19,133 nt of DNA from Nitrososphaeria archaeon (GTDB lineage Archaea; Thermoproteota; Nitrososphaeria; JACIWG01). The position numbers and the translations under genes were made by a program. The stretch lies in contig JARVJS010000089.1 in assembly GCA_029776125.1 (NCBI GenBank), positions 1 to 19,133 on the forward strand, given 5' to 3'. Below are positions 6,887 to 14,739 of the stretch, piece after piece (the stretch's first letter is position 1; every line of letters begins with the position of its first letter). The notes under the pieces are model-generated. The model searched no databases, had not been told where the DNA came from, and was given only the letters and a program-made list of their open reading frames with translations.

Positions 6887-8377
6887 TTGAAGATTGTTTC
6901 GAAAAAAGATGATGAAATAATTGTTCTCGCTCTTCCAAGCGAAGAGGTTAAGAAGGGTGATTATCTTCTGATCGAGGACCCGAACTTTAAAAAGGAAATG
7001 GTTGTGCAAGTTTATGATGAAACATACATTGATTCCAGCAATTTTTTGGACGAAATAGTTAGGGATGAGGTTATAAAGTCTTCTACGCCGTCGATAGAAA
7101 ATGATCCCCTAGAAATTGGAACACTATCTTATATGCTCATGGACCTACGTTTTCTAAAATGTAAGATTAGAGGCTGTTTTGAGGACGGTGTCTTTGTTCC
7201 TTCATCAAACTGGCTTCCATCTAGAGCCTCTTCAAAGATTAAGCATATTACAGTAGGTGAACTATATTCTAAAGTTTTTGGTAAAATGGACTTGAATATT
7301 GTAATTGGTGTCACATTAGATAATCAACCTTACAGCATAAGTTTGCATAATCTTGACGGCCAACTTAATATCATTACTGGTCGAAAGGAGTCTGGAAAGT
7401 CTCATCTTTCAAAGATTCTTGTTTCAAAGCTTGTTGAAAATGGTGCCTACGTTATAATTTTTGACATAAACAACGAGTACAGCGGTATCGGTAAAAGAAG
7501 AGATGGTTCAGAAAATGAACTCTCTAAAAAGATTGTAACTCTTAAACCGGGGGAAAACTTCAAATTTTCAATAAAGTATATTGGACGGAGAACGCTTATC
7601 AACATATTAGAGAATGTGCTTGACACTCCAGGCGTCACTTTAAGAGAGTTTATTCGGATAATTGATGACTTGGAGTCGAAGGGTTGTCTAACATTGAAGG
7701 CTTTAGGCGAAACAATACAGACTTGGAAATGTAATGAGTTTGTTAGGGATGCTATGCTAACAAGATACTATTCCATACTCTCTTCAAAACTTTTTACTGA
7801 TTCTATTGAAGACTCCTTCAGGTTTGAGGACGTGTTCGAGCATTTTAAAGACGGATTCGCTATGGTATTGCAGCTTGGTAACAGACCTCCTATAGCTAGA
7901 AGGATTGTGGTTGAGGCTGTGCTTAACAAACTCTGTGACCTTCTTGAATCAAATAAGATTCCTCCCACATTCTTGTTTGCTGAAGAAGCACACTTGTATC
8001 TTAGGGAAACCTACTGGGATGACCTAATAACCAGAATGAGACACTATGGTATTTTCACCACCTTTATCACAAACCAGCCTGACGCGATACCGGTTGGAAT
8101 ATACAGGCAAGCTGACAACATTTTCCTATTCAACTTCATAAACTCTAATGACCTCGAATTGGTTTCTAAGGCTTCTATGGTTGATACTGAGACTGTAAAA
8201 TCTTTGGTTAGAACACTTCCACCAAGACATTGTCTTGTGATAGGTAAGGCTGCCGCAAACCTACCTTGCCTAATAAAAGTGGTTCAATCAAACTTTCAAG
8301 CTTTGGGTGAAACTAAGCGTTTTTTTAGGGGACGTGTACAGTTTGTTGAAACTGTATCCAATAGGCTTGCATATTAA
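6887..8377 (+). CDS. herA: HerA-family hexameric DNA translocase
   Basis: HerA is a ring-shaped ATPase that drives DNA through the NurA nuclease. Residues 1-120 contain the N-terminal barrel region. The P-loop GRKESGKSH is at 165-173, followed by V-I-I-F-D-I-N-N-E-Y (189-198). Walker B F-L-F-A-E-E-A-H-L-Y is at 362-371, a likely arginine finger lies in R-M-R-H-Y-G (383-388), and sensor-like T-N-Q-P-D follows at 395-399. At 496 residues it is family-sized. TTG at 6887 follows nurA by six bases, with a G-rich ribosome site at 6869-6876, so the two are co-transcribed. Pairing with nurA separates it from HerA-like ATPases in other defence systems, though a role against foreign DNA cannot be excluded. 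Confidence 0.92.
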   Translation: MKIVSKKDDEIIVLALPSEEVKKGDYLLIEDPNFKKEMVVQVYDETYIDSSNFLDEIVRDEVIKSSTPSIENDPLEIGTLSYMLMDLRFLKCKIRGCFEDGVFVPSSNWLPSRASSKIKHITVGELYSKVFGKMDLNIVIGVTLDNQPYSISLHNLDGQLNIITGRKESGKSHLSKILVSKLVENGAYVIIFDINNEYSGIGKRRDGSENELSKKIVTLKPGENFKFSIKYIGRRTLINILENVLDTPGVTLREFIRIIDDLESKGCLTLKALGETIQTWKCNEFVRDAMLTRYYSILSSKLFTDSIEDSFRFEDVFEHFKDGFAMVLQLGNRPPIARRIVVEAVLNKLCDLLESNKIPPTFLFAEEAHLYLRETYWDDLITRMRHYGIFTTFITNQPDAIPVGIYRQADNIFLFNFINSNDLELVSKASMVDTETVKSLVRTLPPRHCLVIGKAAANLPCLIKVVQSNFQALGETKRFFRGRVQFVETVSNRLAY

Positions 8378-8379
8378 AA

Positions 8380-8387
8380 TTTTTTAA
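8380..8387 (+). promoter_or_regulatory. TATA-like box for the XRE-type regulator gene
   Basis: TTTTTTAA lies just after the herA stop and is centred 27 bases upstream of ATG 8411. The T run could also serve as a terminator for herA. Confidence 0.4.
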
Positions 8388-8410
8388 CCCTATAATACAC
8401 ACTTTAAATC

Positions 8411-9109
8411 ATGTCATTACAGTATGACGAAATTTTAAAGAGAATTATAGGCGATATTGTTTTAAGTGAAAATGTAGGCTTGTCCATGAAGATGTGGCGT
8501 GAAAAATTGAATATAAAGCAGGTTGACTTGGCTAAAAAATTGCATATTTCGCCGGCAGTGTTAAGTGATTATGAAAGTGGTAGGAGAAGTTCTCCTGGAA
8601 CCTCTTTTGTAAAAAAGTATGTTAAAGCCCTTGTTGAACTTGACCAGCAAAAGAACAAGCTTTTAGGAAAACTTGATGCGCCAACAAGTGAATCAGCAAT
8701 CCTTTCTATAGGAGAATATGACGTTCCCGTTAGCGCAAAAACTGTTGTTGAAGCTTTAAATGTGCATGTTTTAGTTGGTGAAGAACTTTTAAATACACAA
8801 ATATATGGTTACACGGTCTTGGACAGCATTAAAACAATTCTTTCTATGTCAGGTTTGGACTTTATAAAAATATTTGGCTTCAACTCTGAACGTGTACTTG
8901 TCTTCACTAAAGTTGGATTAGGTCGTTCACCTATTGTGGCTGTAAGAGTTTCACAGGTAAAGCCTAGGATGGTGATACTGCATGGCCCGAAACAGGTTGA
9001 CCCGCTTGCTATTGAAATTTCTAAAAAGGAAAACATTATCTTTGGAGTTTCCACCATTCCAACAGAATATGAAATAATCTCGAACCTTTCAAAATTGGAT
9101 AAGCGGTAG
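8411..9109 (+). CDS. XRE-type HTH transcriptional regulator (archaeal, COG1709-like)
   Basis: A 232-residue predicted cytoplasmic regulator. Residues 23-75 are an XRE/Cro-type helix-turn-helix: M-K-M-W-R-E-K-L-N-I-K-Q-V-D-L-A-K-K-L, then the recognition helix S-P-A-V-L-S-D-Y-E-S-G-R-R, with the trailing P-G-T preserved. Residues 95-230 form a globular domain without an obvious ligand motif, typical of the long archaeal XRE proteins grouped as COG1709 (assigned from memory). It follows herA by 33 bases with its own TATA-like box, and converges on nucS 18 bases away. Its place after nurA-herA makes a role in controlling the repair block possible, but no second operator was seen at its promoter. 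Confidence 0.8.
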   Translation: MSLQYDEILKRIIGDIVLSENVGLSMKMWREKLNIKQVDLAKKLHISPAVLSDYESGRRSSPGTSFVKKYVKALVELDQQKNKLLGKLDAPTSESAILSIGEYDVPVSAKTVVEALNVHVLVGEELLNTQIYGYTVLDSIKTILSMSGLDFIKIFGFNSERVLVFTKVGLGRSPIVAVRVSQVKPRMVILHGPKQVDPLAIEISKKENIIFGVSTIPTEYEIISNLSKLDKR

Positions 9110-9127
9110 GAATTGTTTATTTGTTCC

Positions 9128-9880
9128 TTAGAAGTGCTTATCTAAAGTTTCTTCAAAAGGTTCAAGCGTTAACATTCTTGAAATCTTATTCAAATCAAGC
9201 TTTCTAAAAGAGTATCCCTTTTTCTCTAGCAAAGATAATGCCGGCTTAGTAATTGATGGTGCACACAGTATACCACGGAATCTTGTAGGCTGACTCTTTA
9301 TGTACTTGTCAAGCTGCTTAACAGCATCAACTCCAGCAGTACGCCTTTTAACTTCCACAAAAACGTAGTTTCCATCCCCATCTACACCTGTAAAGTCCAC
9401 AACACCAGTAGAAAGGGGCTTCTGCTTCGATGTAAGTCTTAAACCTTTTTCAATAAATTCTGGGTGCTGGAAGAGTATGTTATAGAAGGTTTCCTCAGAA
9501 GGTCCCATAAAAAACTTTGCCTCGTCAACTAAACTTGCGGAAAAAACAATGTAAACATTATCAAAAACAGCCTTAAGAAACTCCTTTGGACGTCTACGTT
9601 CGGAAAACAAAATCATTTTACCACCTTCCACCTTACATTTCATTATGCATCCACTAGGCTGCCAATTTACCGGCTCGTAGCCCTTACTCCTGTGAACAAG
9701 GAGGGAGCCGTCACCCTTTATAATCAAAATCCTTTCCCCAACTCCCAAAGTGGACGAGCTTCTACCAACATACTCTACACTAAAAAGGCCACAACATACA
9801 ACAAGATTTTTTGCCCTTAACGCAGAATTAATAAAATCTGAAGCTTTTTCAAGGGAAGGATAAAGTAAAGATTCTATCAT
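9128..9880 (-). CDS. nucS: Endonuclease NucS/EndoMS (mismatch-specific endonuclease)
   Basis: NucS cuts both strands at mismatches and acts in non-canonical mismatch repair in archaea and actinobacteria, guided by the sliding clamp. The N-terminal domain carries the hallmark Y-x-G-R-S-S-S-T-L-G-x-G-E-R (37-50) and R-S-K-G-Y-E-P-V-N-W-Q-P-S-G (64-77). The C-terminal nuclease domain has G-V-V-D-F-T-G-V-D (159-167, catalytic D162), F-V-E-V-K-R-R (174-180, E176 and K178) and the following Q-L-x-x-Y (189-193). At 250 residues it is full length. The start ATG at 9880 sits about 27 bases from a TTTTTATC box on its strand. It is convergent with the regulator gene and divergent from tRNA-Arg. Confidence 0.95.
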   Translation of the reverse strand: MIESLLYPSLEKASDFINSALRAKNLVVCCGLFSVEYVGRSSSTLGVGERILIIKGDGSLLVHRSKGYEPVNWQPSGCIMKCKVEGGKMILFSERRRPKEFLKAVFDNVYIVFSASLVDEAKFFMGPSEETFYNILFQHPEFIEKGLRLTSKQKPLSTGVVDFTGVDGDGNYVFVEVKRRTAGVDAVKQLDKYIKSQPTRFRGILCAPSITKPALSLLEKKGYSFRKLDLNKISRMLTLEPFEETLDKHF

Positions 9881-9941
9881 CCAGAACTCAAATAATACTA
9901 TAAGATAAAAATTTTAAACCAATATCATGTAAAAAATAGAT
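9881..9941. promoter_or_regulatory. Divergent promoter region for nucS and tRNA-Arg
   Basis: On the minus strand TTTTTATC (9911-9904) is centred about 27 bases from the nucS start. On the plus strand ATTTTAAA (9911-9918) is centred about 27 bases before the tRNA 5' end. The two boxes touch, so the transcription complexes may exclude each other. Confidence 0.5.
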
Positions 9942-10016
9942 GGGCTCGTGGCCAAGTATGGATAAGGCGTCAGCCTCCGGAGCTGGAGATCGTGGGTTCA
10001 AATCCCACCGAGCCCG
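9942..10016 (+). tRNA. tRNA-Arg, anticodon CCG
   Basis: A full cloverleaf can be drawn: acceptor GGGCTCG with CGAGCCC (9942-9948 with 10009-10015), D stem GCC/GGC, anticodon stem TCAGC/GCTGG with loop CTCCGGA (9975-9981), and T stem GTGGG/CCCAC around TTCAAAT. The anticodon is at 9977-9979 and reads CGG. The discriminator is G at 10016 and no CCA is encoded, as is common in archaea. No intron is seen. Confidence 0.95.
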
Positions 10017-10030
10017 TTTCATAATATTAA

Positions 10031-10036
10031 TTTTTT
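10031..10036 (+). terminator. T-run terminator after tRNA-Arg
   Basis: Six consecutive T residues follow the tRNA 3' end by 14 bases with no stable hairpin, the usual form of archaeal intrinsic termination. Confidence 0.45.
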
Positions 10037-10094
10037 ATATCAGATGCTGGAAAAATAGATATGTTTTAAGCCTTAACCATTGGCTATTATTATA

Positions 10095-10532
10095 TTAGGT
10101 TGATGGTACTGAAAACCAGGCGTAAAGTGCCTCATACCAGAATATTATTGTCGAAACAACAAGAAGTGACAGAAGCCAGTAGACTATTGGAACCGCAGAA
10201 TATAATTGAAAAGATACTATTGCAAGGTACACTGTAAAGACTGTGAAGAATACAGCGTACATAACAAATCTTGGGACAAGAAGTGTTCCAACACGTAAGA
10301 AGTCTCTTAGCACGTCAACCTTAACCTCGTTTATAACCTCGTATTCGCCATTATCTTCTCTTACCAGACCAAGTTCCTTAAGTTTGTTCAGATGGTAAAG
10401 GGCTAGTGAAGGATTTGAAAGTTTTAGGCTCCTTTGAACTTCCCTAACACCAACTCTCTTCTTCTTTAGAAGATAAACGTAAACTCTCAAAGTATTACCT
10501 TTAAGCTTAGCTTCAACAGTATTATCCTTCAT
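10095..10532 (-). CDS. Membrane-anchored winged-helix regulator
   Basis: A 145-residue protein with an N-terminal winged helix and two C-terminal membrane spans. The helix-turn-helix covers about residues 14-66: G-V-R-E-V-Q-R-S-L, then the recognition helix N-P-S-L-A-L-Y-H-L-N-K-L, then G-L-V-R-E-D-N-G-E-Y-E-V as the wing. Spans lie at about 86-108 and 114-134, separated by a very short loop. Such one-component membrane regulators are common in TACK archaea. It is divergent from the secreted DUF4382-like protein, which suggests it controls that gene or responds to an envelope signal (inference). The ATG start is supported by AT-rich boxes at 10556-10573. Confidence 0.8.
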   Translation of the reverse strand: MKDNTVEAKLKGNTLRVYVYLLKKKRVGVREVQRSLKLSNPSLALYHLNKLKELGLVREDNGEYEVINEVKVDVLRDFLRVGTLLVPRFVMYAVFFTVFTVYLAIVSFQLYSAVPIVYWLLSLLVVSTIIFWYEALYAWFSVPST

Positions 10533-10680
10533 CTACACTATCATCTAATAAAGTCTTATATTACTTTTAAATTAATGGAATAATGTTCAATTTTTTAAAC
10601 GTTCTAGAAAATTCTTTAAACATGCTGTTTAAAAGTGCTCTATTATATTCTCTACCTCCTATATTATCTGCCGATGGAAA
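10533..10680. promoter_or_regulatory. Divergent intergenic region with a TTTAAACA inverted repeat
   Basis: A perfect inverted repeat, TTTAAACA-TGC-TGTTTAAA, lies at 10615-10633, with another TTTAAAC at 10594-10600. For the minus-strand gene, TTATATTA (10556-10563) or CTTTTAAATT (10564-10573) can act as TATA box. For the plus-strand gene, TATTATATT (10641-10649) is the best candidate and stands next to the inverted repeat, so a bound protein there would affect that promoter. Confidence 0.5.
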
Positions 10681-11931
10681 ATGAGCAGTAAAAAAAATGT
10701 GATAATATCGGGCTTCATAGCACTAGTGTTCGCATTATTAATTATTGTAGCAAGCATGTTTGCAGGAATAGCGCCACACCAGATTCCACAAACCACCACA
10801 CAGTATACTTCAACTTCTACTTTAACATCAACATCTTCTACAGTGCAGACAACAACTACTACTATTACATCTATAACACAGCCCACATCAACATCCACTA
10901 CAACATCGACATCAACAACTACAATCACCACTTCAGCACCATCTGGTAAAGGTATTCTATCGATACTGTTTACAGACCCACCGAGGCTGGCTGAAGGTGT
11001 TACAGAAGTTTACATAAACTATAGTAAAATTGGAATACACTATTCTAAACCCAATTTGGGGCAGGGTTGGGTTTGGACTAAGTCTGAAGGAATGAATCTC
11101 AACCTAACCTCACTAGACGGTATAGCTCAAGCTATAGAGTCGATTGAGATCGAAAGTGGATCTTTTATTAACTTAATTAGATTCAACATAACAGGTGCAA
11201 TAGTAGAATATAATGGCAAAAATTATACAGCTTTTGTTCGCACTGGAAACCTTACTATCACAATAATTGGAGGAGCTGAGATCATTGAAGGTGTGAATGG
11301 TTTACTGGTCGATATAGAGCCAACAGTATTCAATATGGGTACGAAGGATGAACCCTTCTTTGTGTTAACTGCTGTAGCAAAAGGCTATCCTGTCCCACAG
11401 GAAGAGATAGAAGAAATACGCGATAAAATACATGTTCCAGGATTCAAGTTTGAAATTAGAAATAGGATGTGGTGGCAGAGACTACGTCAAATGCATGCTT
11501 CAAGTATAGAAATAACTTCCGCTAAAGTACTATCCAATCTACTTGAAGTTAACGTCAAAAACACCGGCGAAGGCGATGTAATGCTAAGACTTGTCATAGT
11601 ATTCCCCCTTTACACGCGCATGAGCTGGAGGGGCTATTTCCCTGCATTCTTTGAAGGTGCTGCAGTCTTTTTAATAAAGCAGGATGGAACACTACAACCG
11701 CTACAATTAAGATACAAGCAGAACATGGGCGAGGACGTTAAAAGCATGCTTATGGTAAGCAGAGGATATAAGCTTGAGCAAGGTAAATCGGTAGAACTAA
11801 AATATGAAGGCGAACTAACATTTGAGTACGGTCTTCGTTTGAAGGGTACAATTACTCCAATTCCTGTAAGCGAATATCTTGTAGCTGTAATTGGCGATGG
11901 TGTAGCTGACACATACATTGTAAAAGTATAG
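10681..11931 (+). CDS. Membrane-anchored or secreted DUF4382-like protein with Thr/Ser-rich stalk
   Basis: A 416-residue extracytoplasmic protein. Residues 9-30 are a hydrophobic signal anchor (I-S-G-F-I-A-L-V-F-A-L-L-I-I-V-A). Residues 38-86 are almost only Thr and Ser, probably an O-glycosylated stalk. From residue 90, G-I-L-S-I-L-F-T-D-P-P...V-T-E-V-Y-I-N-Y-S-K-I-G-I-H matches the opening of DUF4382, which extends to about 235. Residues 280-416 form a second beta-rich region with an Ig-like stretch L-L-E-V-N-V-K-N-T-G-E-G-D-V. Asn-X-Ser/Thr sites occur in the ectodomain. Function unknown; a surface or solute-binding role is likely. It is divergent from the membrane-bound regulator. The C8 and T7 tracts follow its stop. 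Confidence 0.75.
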   Translation: MSSKKNVIISGFIALVFALLIIVASMFAGIAPHQIPQTTTQYTSTSTLTSTSSTVQTTTTTITSITQPTSTSTTTSTSTTTITTSAPSGKGILSILFTDPPRLAEGVTEVYINYSKIGIHYSKPNLGQGWVWTKSEGMNLNLTSLDGIAQAIESIEIESGSFINLIRFNITGAIVEYNGKNYTAFVRTGNLTITIIGGAEIIEGVNGLLVDIEPTVFNMGTKDEPFFVLTAVAKGYPVPQEEIEEIRDKIHVPGFKFEIRNRMWWQRLRQMHASSIEITSAKVLSNLLEVNVKNTGEGDVMLRLVIVFPLYTRMSWRGYFPAFFEGAAVFLIKQDGTLQPLQLRYKQNMGEDVKSMLMVSRGYKLEQGKSVELKYEGELTFEYGLRLKGTITPIPVSEYLVAVIGDGVADTYIVKV

Positions 11932-11935
11932 TCTG

Positions 11936-11953
11936 CCCCCCCCATCTTTTTTT
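11936..11953 (+). terminator. C-tract/T-tract terminator
   Basis: Eight C residues and then seven T residues (11947-11953) directly follow the DUF4382-like gene. The T run fits archaeal intrinsic termination. The exact length of the C run could be affected by sequencing error. Confidence 0.5.
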
Positions 11954-11956
11954 AGC

Positions 11957-11993
11957 AAATTTATGTTAAAAATATTTATATTAGCATAAATTT
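11957..11993 (+). promoter_or_regulatory. ECF operon promoter enclosed by an inverted repeat
   Basis: AAATTTATG (11957-11965) and CATAAATTT (11985-11993) are perfect 9-base inverted copies. Between them lies the TATA box TATTTATATT (11973-11982), centred about 28 bases upstream of the leaderless ATG 12006. The symmetry around the promoter core suggests an operator for a dimeric repressor or for two bound dimers. Confidence 0.55.
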
Positions 11994-12005
11994 TTTACTT
12001 AAAAC

Positions 12006-12560
12006 ATGCGCTCCTCTAAGGCGAAGGTTGACCCATTAACTGCTGTAGCCTATATTGCTATAACCTCTGCTGTGACTGGCGTAGGATTTCTTCTTACCGC
12101 GCCTATTCCATTAATACCTGGTGCGATACATTGGAGAATTCTTGCATTTCTACCATGTGTTTTCGGCATACTTTTTGGTCCAATCATTGGTTTCCTATCT
12201 GGCGCTATTGGTAATACTCTTTGGGCTCTTTTGGGCGGCTACTTTAATCCAGCAACACCAATTTTCGATTTCATAGGTGTTGGCTTGACAGGCCTTATTC
12301 CTGGACTTTTTGTGAAGGCTGAAGAATCGTTTACTTCAAACGGCCTTATTAAGGCGACGGTTGTATCATTTATTTCTGGTGTTATCATGGTTCCTGTTGT
12401 TGCTATAGGCTTTGATTGGGTTGGTGTTGCACCATTCATTCCAGCCTGCTATATGCTTGCTTTAAGTGACCTTCCACCAATACTTGTGGGCACGCCTCTT
12501 GTTGTAAAGGCTGTTGCTCCATCTCTTGTAAGAAGAGGTCTGCTTAAGTGGAGGCTATGA
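12006..12560 (+). CDS. ECF transporter substrate-binding (S) component
   Basis: The integral-membrane substrate-capturing subunit of an energy-coupling-factor importer, 184 residues, family-sized. About six hydrophobic segments can be drawn: 11-31, 44-62, 58-77, 86-103, 115-136 and 143-168. The Gly/Pro-rich motif I-P-L-I-P-G-A-I-H-W-R near the first loop and the short helical layout are typical of S components. It is followed by a fused double ATPase and EcfT, so it should belong to a dedicated transporter. The substrate cannot be read from the sequence; the phosphoribosyltransferase at the end of the operon points to a nucleobase (inference). The stop overlaps the ATPase start as ATGA. Confidence 0.85.
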   Translation: MRSSKAKVDPLTAVAYIAITSAVTGVGFLLTAPIPLIPGAIHWRILAFLPCVFGILFGPIIGFLSGAIGNTLWALLGGYFNPATPIFDFIGVGLTGLIPGLFVKAEESFTSNGLIKATVVSFISGVIMVPVVAIGFDWVGVAPFIPACYMLALSDLPPILVGTPLVVKAVAPSLVRRGLLKWRL

Positions 12561-14026
12561 ACACGCTAACCGTCCAAGACCTAGGCTGCAGATATAATGG
12601 TGGTAAGCCGGTTTTATCCGGCGCATCCTTTTTTTTAAAGGAAGGTGAGGCTGTTGGTATTGTTGGGCCTAGTGGTTGTGGCAAGACTACTTTAGCCTAC
12701 TGCCTTATGGGCATCATTCCTAATAGGGTTGAGGCTGAAGTTTGGGGTAAAGTTTATTTTAATGATGAAAATGTTTTGGGGAAGAATGTTAGGGATGTTG
12801 TTGGTTTAATGAATTTGATCATGCAAAATTATGAAAGCCAAATTTTCGGGCTTACTGTTGAAGAGGATATAAGGTTCGGTTTAGAAAATCTTGGACTTGA
12901 CGAAAACATTATTAATGAGAGGATTGTCTGGGCTCTCAAAACTTTTGGCCTTGAAGCTTATAGGCATCATCAGCCTTCAAAACTTTCTGGAGGGTTAAAG
13001 CAGAGGCTTGCTATAGCTTCCACAATCGTTATGGGTTCAAATTTTCTTATAATGGACGACCCCACCTCCAACCTTGACTGGAACGGTATAAGATGTTTGA
13101 GAGATACGATATTTTATTTAAAAAGTATTGGTAAAGGTGTTCTTGTTCTTTCGCGAAAACTTAAGGGTCTTGAAAGCTGTTTGAATAGAACCTATTATCT
13201 TAATGGTCAGATGCTTCAAGTTCATGAACAGAATATGCCAAATCTTGAAGCTGTTAGGAAAGATTTTTTGCAAGGTCAAGATAATGTCATAGGAAATGGT
13301 GCTTCTATTAAAATTGAGGGCCTATGGTTTAAGTATGAAAAAAATTATGTGCTTAAGGATATTAGCCTAGAAATTCCTTATAATAGTATCGTAGCCATAA
13401 TGGGCCCTAATGGGTCAGGTAAAACTACTTTGGTTAAGCACTTTAATGGCCTTTTGAAACCCACTAAGGGTAATGTTCTTGTTGATGGAAAAAATACTCG
13501 AAACTATACTCCCGCCCAACTTTCAAAACATGTTGGATTTGTTTTCCAAGACCCTGATAGGCACATTGTCTCTGAAAGTGTATTGGATGAGGTTTCGTTT
13601 GCGTGCAAGAATCTTGGCCTTCCTTTAAATAATGTGGATAAGGCTTTGAAGTCCCTAAATTTGCAGGATATGAAGGACAGGCCACCATATCTTTTGAGTA
13701 TGGGTGAAAAAGTGCGTTTGATGATCGCCTCAGCTTTAGCTGTCGACCCAAAGATTCTTGTGTTAGATGAGCCTACTACTGGACAAGATGATAGAACCTT
13801 AAGTTTAATAGAAGATGCCATATTTAAAATGAAAGATGAAGGCAAAACTGTTGTTATTGTAACCCATGACACAGACTTTGCCATGAGGGTTAGTGATAGT
13901 GTTATTGTAGTAAAGGATGGCTCTGTAGTAGAATATTCTTCTGCAAAGAATGTTCTTATGGATTCTAAAAAGATCGAATTATATGAGCTGGAGCCTCCGA
14001 CATTAATCGAGAAGAGGGTGAAATAA
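12557..14026 (+). CDS. Fused ECF transporter ATPase (EcfA-EcfA', two ABC domains)
   Basis: Powers the ECF importer from the cytoplasmic face. It has 489 residues in two ABC domains. Domain 1: Walker A GPSGCGKTT (37-45), signature LSGGLKQR (143-150), Walker B F-L-I-M-D-D-P-T-S-N-L-D (163-174). Domain 2: Walker A GPNGSGKTT (283-291), Q-loop F-Q-D-P-D-R (330-335), signature LSMGEKVR (380-387), Walker B I-L-V-L-D-E-P-T (400-407, E405) and switch V-T-H-D (435-438). Domain 1 is unusual: Asp168 stands where the catalytic Glu is expected, and the switch region V-L-V-L-S-R-K-L has no His. ATG 12557 overlaps the preceding stop; GTG 12548 is an alternative start. EcfT follows directly. Confidence 0.93.
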   Translation: MNTLTVQDLGCRYNGGKPVLSGASFFLKEGEAVGIVGPSGCGKTTLAYCLMGIIPNRVEAEVWGKVYFNDENVLGKNVRDVVGLMNLIMQNYESQIFGLTVEEDIRFGLENLGLDENIINERIVWALKTFGLEAYRHHQPSKLSGGLKQRLAIASTIVMGSNFLIMDDPTSNLDWNGIRCLRDTIFYLKSIGKGVLVLSRKLKGLESCLNRTYYLNGQMLQVHEQNMPNLEAVRKDFLQGQDNVIGNGASIKIEGLWFKYEKNYVLKDISLEIPYNSIVAIMGPNGSGKTTLVKHFNGLLKPTKGNVLVDGKNTRNYTPAQLSKHVGFVFQDPDRHIVSESVLDEVSFACKNLGLPLNNVDKALKSLNLQDMKDRPPYLLSMGEKVRLMIASALAVDPKILVLDEPTTGQDDRTLSLIEDAIFKMKDEGKTVVIVTHDTDFAMRVSDSVIVVKDGSVVEYSSAKNVLMDSKKIELYELEPPTLIEKRVK

Positions 14027-14027
14027 T

Positions 14028-14738
14028 TTGGTAAACTTTGATCCTAGGACAAAAGTGGTTTTCTTTACTCTTGCATTTGTATTAGCTTTTCTTTCTACTG
14101 AAATTATAGAACTAATATTACTATCGTCTGTTGTGTTGGTGTTATCTATTTTCTCTGTTGAAAGGGACAAGATTTTTGGTAGGCTTAAGATTATGGCTCC
14201 AGTGTTTATTGTAGCCTTTATCCTCTGGACATTCTTAAACCAGTACTCGATCTTCCACGCATACGATGGTGGTGTGAATATTATGACTGGTGCCTTTATG
14301 ACCTTACGACTTTTTCTTATTGTAGTACTTTCTTTAGCCTTTGTTTCTTTTGTAACGCCTGTTGAATTGGTTAATGCTCTCTCATCTTTTAAGCTCCCAT
14401 ATAAGCTTGTTTTTACTCTAGGCTTATCCTTAAGGCATATTAGTACAATATCTGATGAATATATTGCGATAAAGGAGGGGCAGTCTTCTAGAGGTTTAGA
14501 ACTTGATAAGGGCTTTTTGATTAAGAGAATAAAGAACTATATTAGTGTGGTGATGCCCTTACTTATAAGAAGTATAGAGAATGCTGAAAAGCTTGTTCTC
14601 GCTATGGAGCTTAAGTCTTTTTCTTTAAATAATAGGCGGAGATATTCTGTAGGAAAACTTAATAATCTAGATTATGTGGTCATATTTTCTATGGTTATGG
14701 TACTGCTTATTTTTGTTGTCAAAAACTTTTTGAGGTGA
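14028..14738 (+). CDS. ecfT: ECF transporter transmembrane component EcfT
   Basis: The scaffold subunit that connects the ATPase to the S component. It has 236 residues with membrane spans at about 10-24, 27-43, 54-72, 88-109 and 215-232. The two coupling motifs that dock into the ATPases are visible near the C-terminus: Q-S-S-R-G-L-E-L-D (152-160) and A-M-E-L-K-S-F-S-L (192-200). The second has Lys where most EcfT proteins have Arg. The start is TTG at 14028, two bases after the ATPase stop, with GGGTGA (14016-14021) six bases upstream. The substrate is set by the S component, not by this protein. Confidence 0.9.
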   Translation: MVNFDPRTKVVFFTLAFVLAFLSTEIIELILLSSVVLVLSIFSVERDKIFGRLKIMAPVFIVAFILWTFLNQYSIFHAYDGGVNIMTGAFMTLRLFLIVVLSLAFVSFVTPVELVNALSSFKLPYKLVFTLGLSLRHISTISDEYIAIKEGQSSRGLELDKGFLIKRIKNYISVVMPLLIRSIENAEKLVLAMELKSFSLNNRRRYSVGKLNNLDYVVIFSMVMVLLIFVVKNFLR

Positions 14739-14739
14739 A

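Noticed and set aside
10841..10930. Possible tandem repeat or CRISPR-like array
   Set aside because: Repeated ACA/ACT units are codon repeats in frame with a Thr/Ser stalk; no constant repeat with unique spacers.
10659..10931. Minus-strand frame rich in Val and Asp
   Set aside because: It is the mirror of the Thr/Ser-rich stalk codons of the DUF4382-like gene; low complexity, not a protein.
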